From Cryptomeria japonica (taxonomy: Eukaryota; Streptophyta; Pinopsida; Cupressales; Cupressaceae): a stretch of 64,000 bases of DNA. Below are positions 1 to 11,289 of this stretch, one piece after another (the stretch's first letter is position 1; every line of letters begins with the position of its first letter). The position numbers were made by a program, and so were the translations under genes. The DNA lies in NCBI RefSeq assembly GCF_030272615.1, contig NC_081412.1, positions 664,728,481 to 664,792,480 of the forward strand. The letters run 5' to 3'. The notes beneath the pieces are model-generated. The model was not told where the DNA came from. It saw only the letters and a list, made by a program, of their open reading frames with translations, and ran no database searches.

Positions 1-54
1 TGAAGGCCCCACTAGAACTGTGTCTGCACTTCTATCACTGTTGTATACATAAAA

Positions 55-260
55 GTAAGTGAATTTTTTTTTTTTTTGCATGATTTCAAATGATTGAATT
101 GTTGTTTTTATTAGTTTTTTGTTTTTGCATGGTTTCAAATGATTAAATTATGATTGTTTAATAGTTTGATTCCAAAAAATAGTGATAAGATGCATACTTA
201 TGGTTATTTATTTATTTTTGAACTTTTCTTTACATATATATGTAATATGATTCTATTTAG
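55..260 (+). other. Probable 5' intron of the transposase-like gene
   Basis: A consensus donor GTAAGT starts at 55 and a pyrimidine-rich acceptor TTCTATTTAG ends at 260, just 17 bases before the first plausible ATG (278). Inside are two copies of a T-rich unit (around 73 and 121, about 48 bases apart) sharing TTTCAAATGATT. This would be a leader intron typical of plant genes; no transcript evidence is available. Confidence 0.45.
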
Positions 261-277
261 GTCAACCGATCTCAACC

Positions 278-3172
278 ATGGGAAAGAACAAGCGTGGAAT
301 GATGGAACAATGAGAGGCTCAAAAGGAAAGACAAAGGCAGTGTATGAAGAAATTTCATGACATAAGAACAATGGGAGAAGGTATGTCAACCACAACATCT
401 CAATTCGATTTACCAAACGAATATAATGCACCTAATGCAATTGTAGAAGAAACATTTGATAATTTACCATTTTAACCTAATACAATTGAAGAAGATACCG
501 CATTGAATAATCAATTAAATGATGAACATATTACACCTTCTCTACTTGATGAATTGAATGTACATAATGCACCGATGTTAACACCTCCTAGAATCATTCG
601 TAGGAAACCAAAGTATCTAATTGACATTGATGAGAATATATTGAAGTCAATGCCCAATAAAATGAATGAACGAACTTGTAGGAGAATGGTTAAAAGAATA
701 TGGCAAAACAATTTTAAAAACTTAAATCAAACTGCAAGATGTCAATTAATTGTTCAAATGATTAAAATTTTGAATTTTAGAGAGACAATGAAAATTCTAG
801 GCCTAAGATCATCTGAAAGTGACAGTGAAAGAACTATTATCGGAAATCTATTTGATGCATATCAATATATTGGTTCAAAATCACGTAGTAAAGATTCTAA
901 TGCTACTCGACGTGTCATAAAAAAAGATTGTTTGATAAGCAAAACAAGTAAGTCATTGAACATTAGTAGAACAACATTAAGTAAAGCATTAAAGAGGCGA
1001 GAACAAATAGAGGAACCTAACAATAATTCTCTTTGGGCATTCTTGGGTAGACTACCATGCAAAGACAAGGTTGTTGTAGATGCACTAAAAACATTAATTG
1101 AAAATTTTTGGCATGACAACACAAGAGTATCACCCAACCAAAGAGATGTTGTTAGAAGGTGAATTGGGTCTAAAAATCGTGAGCCACATGCGAAACATTA
1201 TTTGGATATGACTCAAACTAAGTTTTATGAAAGATTCCTTCAAAAGTTTCCTCAAATAAAAATATCTCAAAGATTTTTTGAAATGGCAAAACCTTTTTAT
1301 ATTAAGATTAATCATGTATGCACCACATGTTGTTGTAGGATGCATATTGAATTTTCCATGCATTATGATACTTTTCATCATATTTGTTCTACTTTGCACA
1401 CTAACGATGTTTTGCGGGAATGTAATATACAAGCACCTCCTAAGTCAGCAAGAGAATTTATTTCAAGTGTGTTATGTAATAGACATGATGGTTGCATTTA
1501 TTATAAGATGCCTTGTTTGGAAGGTTCTGGTTCTATATGTGGTGGTTTGCAACGTTTACCAAGATTCATACATTTGGAGAGCACACATGAAATTGGTACA
1601 AAACTAGTTTCTTTTGGAAAATACAAGACAGTCACATATGGAGTTAAAGATGGAAAAGATTTGAAGAGATGTGAGCTAGTGAAAAATGATATATGTGTAG
1701 CTCAATTTATGAAAATATTTCAAGAGAAACTAGTTTTTGAGTACATAATGCATACACATAGAGCTCGATGGTTAGATGAGCAATTCAAGTTGTGTAAGGA
1801 CACATTTCCTCTTGGCACCATTGTCTCTATCGTTGATTTCGCTGAAAATTATACACTACAACCTCAAAATGAAGTGCAATCCATGTATTATCACTCTACA
1901 CAAGTTTCTATTTTTGTACACAGCATTCATGCATGCAGATGATAGCACAGAGGAGGATAGAAAGGTTGTAAGAGAGTATCACTTCTACATAAGTCATGAT
2001 CGTACTCATTCATCAAAGTTTGTACAAGGATGCTTTAAAGTTTTCTATGATAGTTTAAGGGAAAGGAACATACGATACAACCGACACTAAATATGGTCAG
2101 ATAATTGCACCGCACAATTCAAGAATGCAAGGATGTTTTATTGGCTGACAAGGATGCATGTGACAAGCGGTGTACAACATTTTTGGAATTTCACTGAGGC
2201 TGGACATGGTAAGGGAGAGCACGATGGTGCAGGAGCATGTGTGAAAAGAACCCTAGCCAGGGAAGAATTGAAGTACGAAGGTGGTGCTGAGTTGATAGAT
2301 GCATAAACAATTGTGTGATGGTGTAAGTCTACGATGGGTCCAGGTAATCTAGGTACGTCATTGTTTCATAGATATTTTTGGTTGATTACTAAATCTAACA
2401 TTGAAAACTATGTAGATTGTTGTACAGTTGCAGGATCGAGTGACATGCACTCATTTATAAGTTCAAATTCAAGTTCACTGGTAATTTATACGAGACAAAT
2501 GGTATGTTTTTGCTCTTCATGCATATATTGTTTATGGGAAGAATGTGAATCAGAAGAGTGGGTTGACAAATGGTCTTGTAGACCATTGGTTCCCATTGAT
2601 TCATATCAAATTCCCAAAGCACTACAATTGAGCCAGATGGAGACATCAGCGGATTTTGACCATGTATCCGACCTAGTGGATTCAGGTGATTTTTTGAGTT
2701 AATTTTTTTGCAAGTATTCCTTTTGGTTCATTTTGTTGTACATCATACTTTATTTTTGGTATTAATTAACACTTTATAAAATGCAAGTCATCTGTATGCA
2801 GTTGTTGCAGAAGAGAACAATGAAGAAGGAACATATTACTATTTGTGTCGTTGTGTTGAGCCTAAAAGAAAATTGACAACCACAATCATTGACGGATAGA
2901 GTATTGAGTACCCAATAGGGTCTATTGCCATGACGGGAACATGGCTTCGGAGATACCCTATCAAGAATTCCGATGTTTGGTTGTTCGAGGACTTTGAAAC
3001 ACACAGACATATTCTTCATTTCTCTAACCTTGTTGTTGCAACAAATATTCATTTGATGAAGTATCGTGGTAGACCTCATAACAAGATTTTATGGAAAGTT
3101 CGTGAATCTAACCACGAGGCAATACTTGACACAATATGGGTTAGAGCTGATCCTAAAGGCTCACTTGATTGA
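278..3172 (+). pseudogene. Degenerate DDE-transposase-like gene, two coding exons
   Basis: A reading frame starts at ATG 278 and continues to about 1930, broken by stops at 311, 473 and 1160. A frameshift near 1930 moves it to the third frame, where it continues to 2685. After an intron it resumes at 2802 and ends at TGA 3170-3172. Three acidic clusters resemble a DDE catalytic core: VDFAENYT (about 1830), WSDNC-x-AQFKN (about 2095) and GHGKGEHDG (about 2210). The N-terminal third is basic and contains an HTH-like stretch (ISKTSKSLNISRTTLSKAL). A CTTCCCR cysteine cluster lies near 1320. From memory, the FAENY and HGKG..DG motifs occur in uncharacterised transposase-like proteins of animals and some plants; I cannot name the superfamily safely. 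At least six in-frame stops plus a frameshift make it non-functional here. Fold and role are inference; the motif spacing is what is seen. Confidence 0.6.
2686..2801 (+). other. Intron in the transposase-like gene
   Basis: The upstream frame ends in GATTCAG|GTGATT (donor at 2686) and the downstream frame resumes after TGTATGCAG (acceptor ending 2801). Joining them keeps phase (G|TT) and gives a continuous segment rich in Glu and Asn followed by YYYLCRCVEPKRK. The intron is 116 bp and T-rich. Confidence 0.65.
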
Positions 3173-3256
3173 TTCTACGGTTCAGAGTAGAATGATTTTG
3201 AGAATTTTGTATAAATCGTCGATGAATTGTTCTATATTCATTTTTTGTATATATAA

Positions 3257-3545
3257 ATGCCCATGAGCTGATTTTTACATGTTTAGGGGCATACTTTTGT
3301 ATATTTAAGTGGCAATGAGCTGATTTCTACAAATGTACATGCCAAATTTTGTACATTAAAATGGCGATGAGCTGAATCGCACATATTGTAATGCCAAATT
3401 TTGTATAAAAGCCCGTGAGATGATTTGTATATTAAAATGGCGATGAGCTAAATCGCATATATTGTAATGCCAAATTTTGAATAAAAGCCCATGAGATTAT
3501 TTGTAAGATAATTTTTTGTATAATCAAATAGCCAAGAGCTGATTT
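3257..3545 (+). repeat. Degenerate short tandem repeat with ATGAGCTGATT core
   Basis: Just after the transposase-like gene, a motif resembling TG(C/G)C(C/A)ATGAGCTGATTTNTA recurs at irregular spacing of about 50-110 bases, interleaved with TAATGCCAAATTTTGTA. The longest pair (about 3355-3420 and 3435-3490) is nearly identical. No reading frame is shared. It may be an expanded 3' untranslated segment of the element. The rest of 3173-3800 shows nothing else recognisable. Confidence 0.6.
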
Positions 3546-3800
3546 GAATAATATGTGACAATGTTTTGTGACTATTTTGTGTGTCAATGTTTTGTGACTA
3601 TGTTTTGAGTATATGTGATGTGTCCTTAGTCAATCATGAGCATTCTTGATTCTTGTATAATCATGGATAATTATTTGAGTCATTATCAGGTCATAGGGGT
3701 GATAGATTGATACTAGATACAATTTGAGCAAAAATTATCATTGTTGTCAAAAAAATTGTCAAAAAAGTTGTCAAGCAACTTCTACATTGCGTCGATAGGG

Positions 3801-4989
3801 TATGACTCTTGACGTTCTGGTGCTTTGGGATGCATGAAAGGGGCATGCCTAGCATAAACATGCCCACCCGGATGCGCTCGCGACGTCGGTTTGTGCACAC
3901 GAGGAACAAAATCAATTCTAGCCAATCTTGCAACTTTTCCTTGCAAGCAACTGACGATTTTTTGAGCAGGCGAAAAAATGCTACTAATTGAAAATGGCTT
4001 CGAGTCGTCAAAAAATGAGATAGGCCATTGTAGATGAGCCCCATGTAACTCCACGGGATCAAACAGATCGACCATATATGTCGTGGATTGGAAGAAACAG
4101 TCCGTCAAATTTTGAAAATTTTTTAGACTCAGGGCACTTGAGAGATCTCACCGGTAGCATATGACTCTCGACGTTCTGGTGCTTTGGGATGTATGATAGG
4201 GGTATTCCTAGCATAAAAATGCCCACCCAGATGTGCTCGCAACGTCGGTTTGTGCACACGAGGAACATAATCAATTCTAGCCAATCTTGCAACTTTTCCT
4301 TGCAAGCAACTAGCGATTTTTTGAGCAGGCGAAAAAATGCTACTAATTGAAAATGGCTTCGAGTCGTCAAAAACCAAGATAGGCCATTGTAGAAAAGCCT
4401 CATGTGACCCCACGAGATCAAATAGATCACCCGTATGTGTCGTGGATTGGAAGAAATAGTCCGTCAAATTTTGACAATTTTTTGGACTCAGGGCACTTGA
4501 GAGATCTCACCGGTAGGGTATGACTCTCGATGTTCTGGTGCTTTGGGATGCATGATAGGGGCATGCCTAGCATAAACATGCCCACTTGGATGCGCTTGCA
4601 ATGTCGGTTTGTGCATACGAGGAATAGAATCGATTCTAGCCAATCTTGCAATTTTTCCTTGCAAGCAACTGATGGTTTTTGAGCAGGCAAAAAAATGCTA
4701 CTAATTGAAAATGGTTTTGATTCATCAAAAACTGAGATATGCCATTGTAGATAAGCCTCACACGACCCCATGGGATCAAACAGATTGACCATATGTGTCA
4801 TGGATTGGAAGAAACAGTCCGTCAATTTTTGACAATTTTTTGGACTCAGGGCACTTGAGAGATCTCACCAGTAGGGTATGACTCTCGACATTCTGGTGCT
4901 TTGGGATGCATGAAAGGGGTATGCCTAGCATAAATATGCCCACCCGGACGTGCTCATGATGTTAGTTTGTGCACACGAGGAATAAAATT
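3801..4989. repeat. 359-bp satellite array, 3.3 monomers
   Basis: Monomers begin with TATGACTC at 3801, 4160, 4519 and 4877, giving periods of 359, 359 and 358 bases. The fourth copy breaks off near 4989, after GTGCACACGAGGAA. Adjacent monomers look about 90% or more alike by eye. Each contains open minus-strand frames of 110-130 codons, but because 359 is not a multiple of three the frame shifts at every unit, so the array is not a repeat protein gene. The period is close to two nucleosome repeats, common for plant satellites. It sits between the 3' ends of two convergent genes, which is unusual; no functional claim is made. Confidence 0.9.
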
Positions 4990-5053
4990 TGACCATTGCG
5001 AGCGTGAGGGTGCTCTTGCACCAAACACATTGTTGTTTAAATTCATATTGTCA

Positions 5054-5343
5054 ATTTTTGTTGTTTATATTCATATTGTTAATTACATATGCAAATATTC
5101 ATTTAAATTTATAAAAGGGAAACCACCAAATACAACGAATACACAATAATGAACTAAATACAAGGAGTTTTGTACGGTTAATTCAACATTTTAGAAATTT
5201 TATCAAATCATATTCCACGATTGTAATGCTTTATATCATATATTTTTGTTGTTTATATTCATATTTTTGATTACATATACAAATATTCATTTAAATTTAT
5301 AAAAGGACAACCACAAAATACAATGAATACAAAATAATGAACT
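5054..5343. repeat. Direct repeat pair of about 102 bp, 188 bases apart
   Basis: The segment 5054-5155 (TTTTTGTTGTTTATATTCATAT onset, ending AATAATGAACT) recurs at 5242-5343 with a handful of substitutions. The intervening 86 bases are unrelated. It lies just downstream of the stop of the minus-strand gene. It could be a local duplication or the ends of a small unclassified insertion. Confidence 0.75.
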
Positions 5344-5524
5344 CATTACACATTTATTGGATCGAATATCGATATTTATATATATATAAAAAGGCATGTC
5401 TGCCAAGTCAATACAAGTATTACAAAAATGTGGCATATGCCATGTCCAAATCAATATACAATAAAAATGTAGATATATCTACATGTATTGGTCATTCTAT
5501 GACCAAAATTAACACTATATGATC

Positions 5525-8147
5525 CTAAACTTCTGGTGGATCATCAAAATCAAGCCTCTTCGGTGCAGTACGCGGCTCTGTAGATGGCTGCAAAACCACA
5601 ATTCAAAAGCCAAGTTAGAATTCTTTTGTAGAAAATAGTTCGCAATTGACATCATAACTATGCATTTAACTTTAATTCCTTTGCAATTGAAATGTAGATT
5701 ACCTCATCGGCTGATCCAAGAGCTAATGTCTTCGCTCTCCTCTTCTTGTCACTCTTAGGAGTTTTCTTGAAGACATACTTAAATGGATCCAAGTTATGGC
5801 CATACCTCGAAGGAATCTATTATAGATTAAATGTACAATTAATACAATGTACTAACATAAATATATCAAAAACACTTAAAAACTATAATATAGAGAACAA
5901 TGATGTACTTGTGCCTCAGATGCTTCTCCAATGGACTGAGGATGGTTCACCATCGATGTAGAAACGGTCGCTATTACCTATACAAAAAATGTACAAAGAT
6001 TAAATATAATTAATATAATTATAAGTATTGAAGGTTGAAAACAATTAATTTTACATATCAAACAAAAGTGTACTGGATCCTGATATGCTTCTCTAGTGCA
6101 AGGAGGAGGGTTCTCCATTGACAAAATAGGTATGGATATTTGTTGTATGAAAAAAATATAAGATTATAATATATCACAAGTTCACATGTACGCGTGCATA
6201 TAATCATGAAATCAAGAAAATAAAGTAGAGATACATACCTCCGCCCTCTCTTGATTCATGGGTGAATCAAGTGCATTCAACATATCCACAAAGCTCAATG
6301 GTCGCTGTACATGTAAAATAGACAAACAACACTAATCAATCTACAAACCCCAACGAATACTTGATTTCAACATTTTCAAACAATTGTACAACTAAAAATG
6401 TGTTCAATTACCTTCTTCACACATTTTGGCGTCTTTGAGATATTCTTTTTCTTTGGACAAGCCCTAGACGTGGAGGGGGTGCCCTAAAAATAGAAAATTA
6501 ACATGAGATATTAGTACAGATAATAAATTAAACATAATTTAAAAATCTAAAATGAAATGACTTGCATATTCCATCAAAACAATACATAAATAGAGTTGTA
6601 CAAAATATGATACCGTATAGCCTTGTAGGCCAAAATCGATCACTGACAGCGTGATGTCATCAATCTGGGACATTTCGTCCCCTATCAAAACCTACAAACC
6701 AGAAATTGGACCAAGCATTAAAGATAGTTAGTATATCTTGTATTTTTTTGAATTCAAAGTGTACTATTCTATTTTAACATGTTACAAAATTTATACCTCA
6801 GGCGTCGAAGTTGTAGCTGTGGTAACTGGGGGAGGTGTATGGGATTCCGCTGCTGCATCCTGAAATGCATATTATTTGTCTCAATTTAAATTGATGTATA
6901 AATAAAAATTCATTTATGTAATTACAAAATTAAAGTGACTGATAAATAAAATGTTATGAATTCAAATCAACACACCTGTGTCTGTGGCTCATGGGCAAAC
7001 ACCATGTCCATCAACTCATCTGTCAATGCGACATCCTCAACCGTGTGAGCCTAACATCTACAACCACAAATCATGCATAGATGATATGAGTATCCATCTG
7101 CACCGACTGCATCATCTATCCCCAAGCATATCCCCGAGCAACTGACACACATATGCTCGATAGGATTTATGTCACCCTCTAATGGCTCATCATCCAATAC
7201 AATAGGGTGTGCTAATGATGTCCCATGCTAGATGATGGCACCAGTCAATGCTGTGGTTGCCTGAAGAGTCTGTAGATCCATCGACTCTTTCAGCTCTAAT
7301 GGGACAACCTGATGCACCTTGGGTTTGGGTGCTAGGGGGTGGCGACTCTTCGCGACTAATCGCCTATAGGCTCCAGGTCTATCTTGGGCAAAGCCACCAC
7401 CTCTACCATGAAACTCTCTCATGTCAAAATAATTTGGGTGCACATTGAGCACAAACTCACAATATATTTTTCTCAAAAAATATAATGGCACCTCATAATT
7501 ATTACAAGGTGGATCGTCAAAGACCATCCACCACCTTTGCCAAAAAAGATTCTTCATCTGCACATTGGTATACCAATGTATGGGAAACCTCTTTGCATTA
7601 GGAGGTAATGACTGACCAATTTTGGGGTCAACAAAAAGGGCACATATTTGTTGTTTAGAAATATTTTTGTTTTTAACTCCATCGTATGAGAGCCCATTGG
7701 TATAGAATTGACAACACCTATCCCTAAAGCTTCCCCATTTGGTAATTTCAATGGAAACAACTATGGCACCACTAGCTAATGTTTCTAGGCTAGTGGCGAG
7801 GGATTGATGATGGTCAAGTTCAGAAGTTTTCAATTTTACAATCAGTCTATTGATTTTGGATGTATTTTGCGCTAACTGATTAATTAATTCTTCTCGTGTT
7901 TTGGTTGTGCGGTCAAAAGGAGGAATTGGGGGTTGTTCTTGTGTGTTTTCAGGAGGTGCATTTGGTTGTTCTTGTGGGTTTTTAGGAGGTGCATTTGGTT
8001 GTTCTTGTTTTGGATTAGAAGAATCTGGTTTTTGAAACAAAAAATGAAAAACCCTAATCAAAATTAATGAAATTAAATTCAAAATGTAAAACAAATTGCA
8101 TAAACCAGAAAGAAAGACAAAAAAAACAAAAACTAACCTTGATCCAT
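5525..8147 (-). pseudogene. Ten-exon gene of unknown function (two in-frame TAGs)
   Basis: Exons on the minus strand with GT/AG borders and preserved phase: 8147-8138, 8024-6976, 6859-6797, 6691-6614, 6483-6412, 6304-6239, about 6142-6074, 5977-5909, 5816-5703 and 5587-5525. Start ATGGATCAAG is followed by a 113-bp intron, and the spliced start reads MDQDSSNPKQEQ. The protein would be about 550 residues: a Pro/Gln-rich N-terminus with two PNAPP units, a central globular part rich in Trp and Phe ending near EFHGRGGGFAQDRPG, a cysteine cluster (MCVSCSGIC ... LCMICGCRC) resembling a zinc site, then Pro/Thr-rich linkers and a basic nuclear-signal-like KSDKKRRAK near the C-terminus. The stops are TAG at 7230-7228 and 7053-7051. 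I do not recognise the family. It converges with the transposase-like gene, so it may be the second gene of a large DNA transposon (inference). Confidence 0.6.
5909..6142 (-). repeat. Duplicated exon pair inside the ten-exon gene
   Basis: Exon 8 (5977-5909, 69 bp) and exon 7 (about 6142-6074, also 69 bp) align along their length: both share ATGG(A/T)GAACC, GAGAAGCAT and the following GTACA donor. Exon 8 has a good acceptor (TTTTTTGTATAG). At the aligned place exon 7 reads TTTTTTCATACAA, so its AG appears lost to AA. This suggests an old tandem exon duplication in which one copy may now be skipped. Confidence 0.55.
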
Positions 8148-8265
8148 AGCCCGAGGACAAATTTCGCACCCCGTTCACGGTTTAGCTTAAAAAATGGGAA
8201 AAAAAGAGTAAAAAATGCGCTTTTTGGGTAAATGAGGATGCAGTTTTTGTTAAAAAAAATTTTCA

Positions 8266-8410
8266 TTAGGCACCGCATACGCAGTTTTACTAGGATTATT
8301 AGCGCGCACGTGCTCATTTTCCTATAAGCAGCACATATGCGCTAATTTTCCTAGGCGTAGCGCGTACGCGCTCAGTTTCCTAAGCTTAGCGTGTATGCAC
8401 TACCTTTTTT
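8266..8410. repeat. 29-bp CpG-rich minisatellite, five units
   Basis: Units of exactly 29 bases start at 8266, 8295, 8324, 8353 and 8382. The consensus contains a near-palindromic AGCGCGTACGCGCT core followed by TTTCCTA. The first unit is divergent. CpG density is far above the surrounding sequence. The array lies 120-260 bases upstream of the start codon of the minus-strand gene, in its promoter or leader region. Further copies of the CGCATGCG core occur to about 8480. Confidence 0.8.
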
Positions 8411-8619
8411 AGGCTTGGGAAGAACAAACCTAAGCGCGCATGCGGGAATTTGAAATTTTAAAACTGCATACGCGTTGCCTATTTTTCCAAGTTTTTTTTG
8501 GGTGGTGTCCACTTTTCTGACCACCATCTTTGTGCACACGCCCAATAGTAGAAACTCTTAATAGAAGGACATCTAAATTTCCCAGTAAACTTTATGAGAT
8601 GAAATACTAGGATGAGAAA

Positions 8620-9129
8620 ATGAGAGGGAGATGGTTAGGTTTGAAGATCCCTCCCTTCGTAGGAGTAAGCAACTTTGATAAAAATAAGTTAAGAGAAGAT
8701 TGCATATGGAAGGTCCCCAAAAAAGGGTGGGCTAAGCTTAACTTCGATGGAGCATCTCAGAGGAATCTGGGTCCTATAGGGATAGGATGTTGTCTACATG
8801 ATGATACTGGTAGGGAATTAGCTAAGTTGGCCAAACCTATAGGTATTGAATCCAATAATAAATAAGAGATTCTAGCTTTAGTTGAAGGCCTCCTCTTATG
8901 TCAAAGCTTGGGAATAAGTAAGATCGCTATAGAAGGAGATTCGACTATCATAATCAATGGCCTTCGAAAAGGTTTTCTTCCTAATTGGAAGATAAATGCA
9001 ATCTTATCAAGGGATCTAAGCCTCCTCAAGGATTTCAAGAAAACAACCTTCAATCATATTTATAGAGAAGGTAACTCTAGAGTGGATGAATTAGCCAATG
9101 CAGGGGCTGATGGGAATTTTATAAGTTAA
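8620..9129 (+). pseudogene. LINE RNase H domain fragment
   Basis: The frame holds a plant LINE/RVT_3-type RNase H: GWAKLNFDGASQ (first catalytic Asp) near the start, GIGCCLHDDTG, the second acidic region IESNNK-stop-EILALVEGL, IEGDST (catalytic Asp) and a C-terminal YREGNSRVDELANAGA (conserved Asp). One TAA at 8863-8865 interrupts the helix that normally carries the catalytic Glu; otherwise the domain is complete. In plants this module closes LINE ORF2 or stands alone. No reverse transcriptase precedes it, so it is a 5'-truncated or rearranged copy. A LINE-type 3' tail lies on the same strand at 11340-11372, but the 2.2-kb gap makes a single unit uncertain. Confidence 0.75.
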
Positions 9130-9486
9130 GATAGGGTCCTCCTTTTGTCCTAAGAGCATACTGTAAGGTTTAGATTTCTTAGGATTTTGTTTTCCAAAGT
9201 TAGGATTCGGTATCTCTTTGGGGATTCTTCCTACAAACTAGGCCCACCTTAAGATGAAGGTAAATATGTCAGTGTCAGATGGTAAGGGCTAGGCTTCAAT
9301 TAGTAGAGAAATATTCTTTGTTGTCTAGATGTCCATCCCAAACCATCTCAAAAATATCTAATTAGTCTCAATTCCTGAATGAACGAGGATAAGCTCGATA
9401 TTGAAGTAGGGTCCTCTTCTTTATTTTATGAATATTTGTCGTATTCAAAGAAATATACAGTGAAACATTTGTATAGGTGTATATTT

Positions 9487-9875
<389 letters not shown>

Positions 9876-10255
9876 GGGAGAGTTAAAGGCTTATAGACAT
9901 ATGTATAATGTCATCGACTTGCAGCTCATTTTTTTTAGCATAGCCTTTCTTCTTCTTAAATTAAATCCTCTTTTTTTGCCGGCATACTTAGAGCTGATGA
10001 TGCGATATTCCTTGTCGTATATGCCAGCTATAACTAAGTAGCTCACTCAATTAACGGCGACGGTATTAATAACCTTGATCTTGAATATCATATATCTCCA
10101 CTATCCCTGCATCGTGACCCTTTATTCTCGTATATCAAATCAGTCCTTTACCAAGATAGATGAGCTATATTTTATGGAGCCTTTTGAAACTCAATTAATA
10201 TAAGTAATGGTTTTGTTTGTAAAGTAGGTGGTTATTTAAGAAAGTTAAGCTCATT

Positions 10256-10873
10256 ATGGATACTCTGCTAAGGCTTGTAGGGCTTAAGCATCAAATGGAT
10301 TTTACAGGGGACATCAAGGAAGACAGACTAAAAGGCATTCTCGTCTTCCCAAATGTCTTGGTTATTAGGGCGATCAAGAAAATTCTTGGGGAGGAGTATA
10401 TTAAGAATGAGGATTGCACTAGGGCCAATTCTGATATTGCAGCAATGTTCTTAGTGGTGGCCTTGGACTATGAAAGGGGCAAGGAGGTGGTGATGAAATT
10501 ATGGAGAAGCATCTTTAAGAAAGATTTGTTGGGTGAACTGGAGAGGGTGGTCTTCAATGTGGATGAGGAGCTTACTATCCCTAAGCCCCACACCTACGAT
10601 AGAATCATATGGAAAAATAACCCGGTGCCCAGATTTCCAATCTTGGAAATCGAAGACGACGCTGCCTTTGCGGCCTACAACGCGATTAGGCAGAGGAATG
10701 TTTCCTTTCTTATAGGCCGAGTTAAGGATCTGGGTGGGGCTATTTCCCACAATGCTATTGTAACCTGGGTAATCTTTCATCTTGTAGTCAACATCAAAAG
10801 GACTTTTGTGTTGTATCAATATAAAAGATACCATGGCTGCAATAGCAATTGTGGAAAATGTAAGAAAAATTAG
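10256..10873 (+). CDS. Unrecognised 205-aa ORF within a LINE-type retroposon
   Basis: An uninterrupted frame of 205 codons starts with MDTLLRLVGLKHQMDF. The first 130 residues have balanced soluble-protein composition with alternating charged and hydrophobic residues (IRAIKKILGEEYIKNED, VMKLWRSIFKKDLLGEL); the last 40 are more random. I see no zinc knuckle, RT or RNase H motif. About 460 bases downstream is an oligo-A/TAAAAA tail, so the ORF probably travelled with a retroposed RNA. It may be a captured host exon, a divergent LINE ORF1 piece or a chance frame. Confidence 0.35.
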   Translation: MDTLLRLVGLKHQMDFTGDIKEDRLKGILVFPNVLVIRAIKKILGEEYIKNEDCTRANSDIAAMFLVVALDYERGKEVVMKLWRSIFKKDLLGELERVVFNVDEELTIPKPHTYDRIIWKNNPVPRFPILEIEDDAAFAAYNAIRQRNVSFLIGRVKDLGGAISHNAIVTWVIFHLVVNIKRTFVLYQYKRYHGCNSNCGKCKKN

Positions 10874-11289
10874 GTTATATGAAAAGTTGTATGTGTATTG
10901 GCTAACAATTCATGAAGTGGTTTGTAGGGCAGTGTTGAGAGTTTTTTGCAGGTATCAGAGATAGCATATATTCTAGGTGTCAAGTTAGCTGAGGAAAGGC
11001 ATTAACGAAAGCAAAGGCAGACTGTTGATAGAAGTAGTCCTTCGAGGGAGGACCATTGCTATAAATAATGATAAAGAAAAGTAATATCATCTAGGCTTGC
11101 AGGTGTATTCTTAGTTCAGGATGATAGATTCGAATGGTCACGATGTAATCACAAGTGCTGTGAAGATGTCATAATGTAATCATAAATGGTCTTTTCTAAT
11201 TGGACTTTATGTCTCGGGCAAGGACGAAGGTTTTCTCCTCTCCGCTCTTTCCTACAGGCGCCTGCACTGAGCAGAGAATGTAATATAAT

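Noticed and set aside
1130-1432. Minus-strand frame opposite the transposase-like gene
   Set aside because: Composition typical of antisense; the plus strand carries ordered motifs.
3257-3545. Repeats after the transposase-like gene considered as a CRISPR-like array
   Set aside because: Spacing is irregular, repeats are degenerate, and the sequence is clearly plant nuclear with no cas genes.
3691-4825. Minus-strand frames of 108-132 codons across the satellite array
   Set aside because: They recur because the monomer is open in two frames; the 359-bp period shifts frame at each unit, and no start or splice context supports translation.
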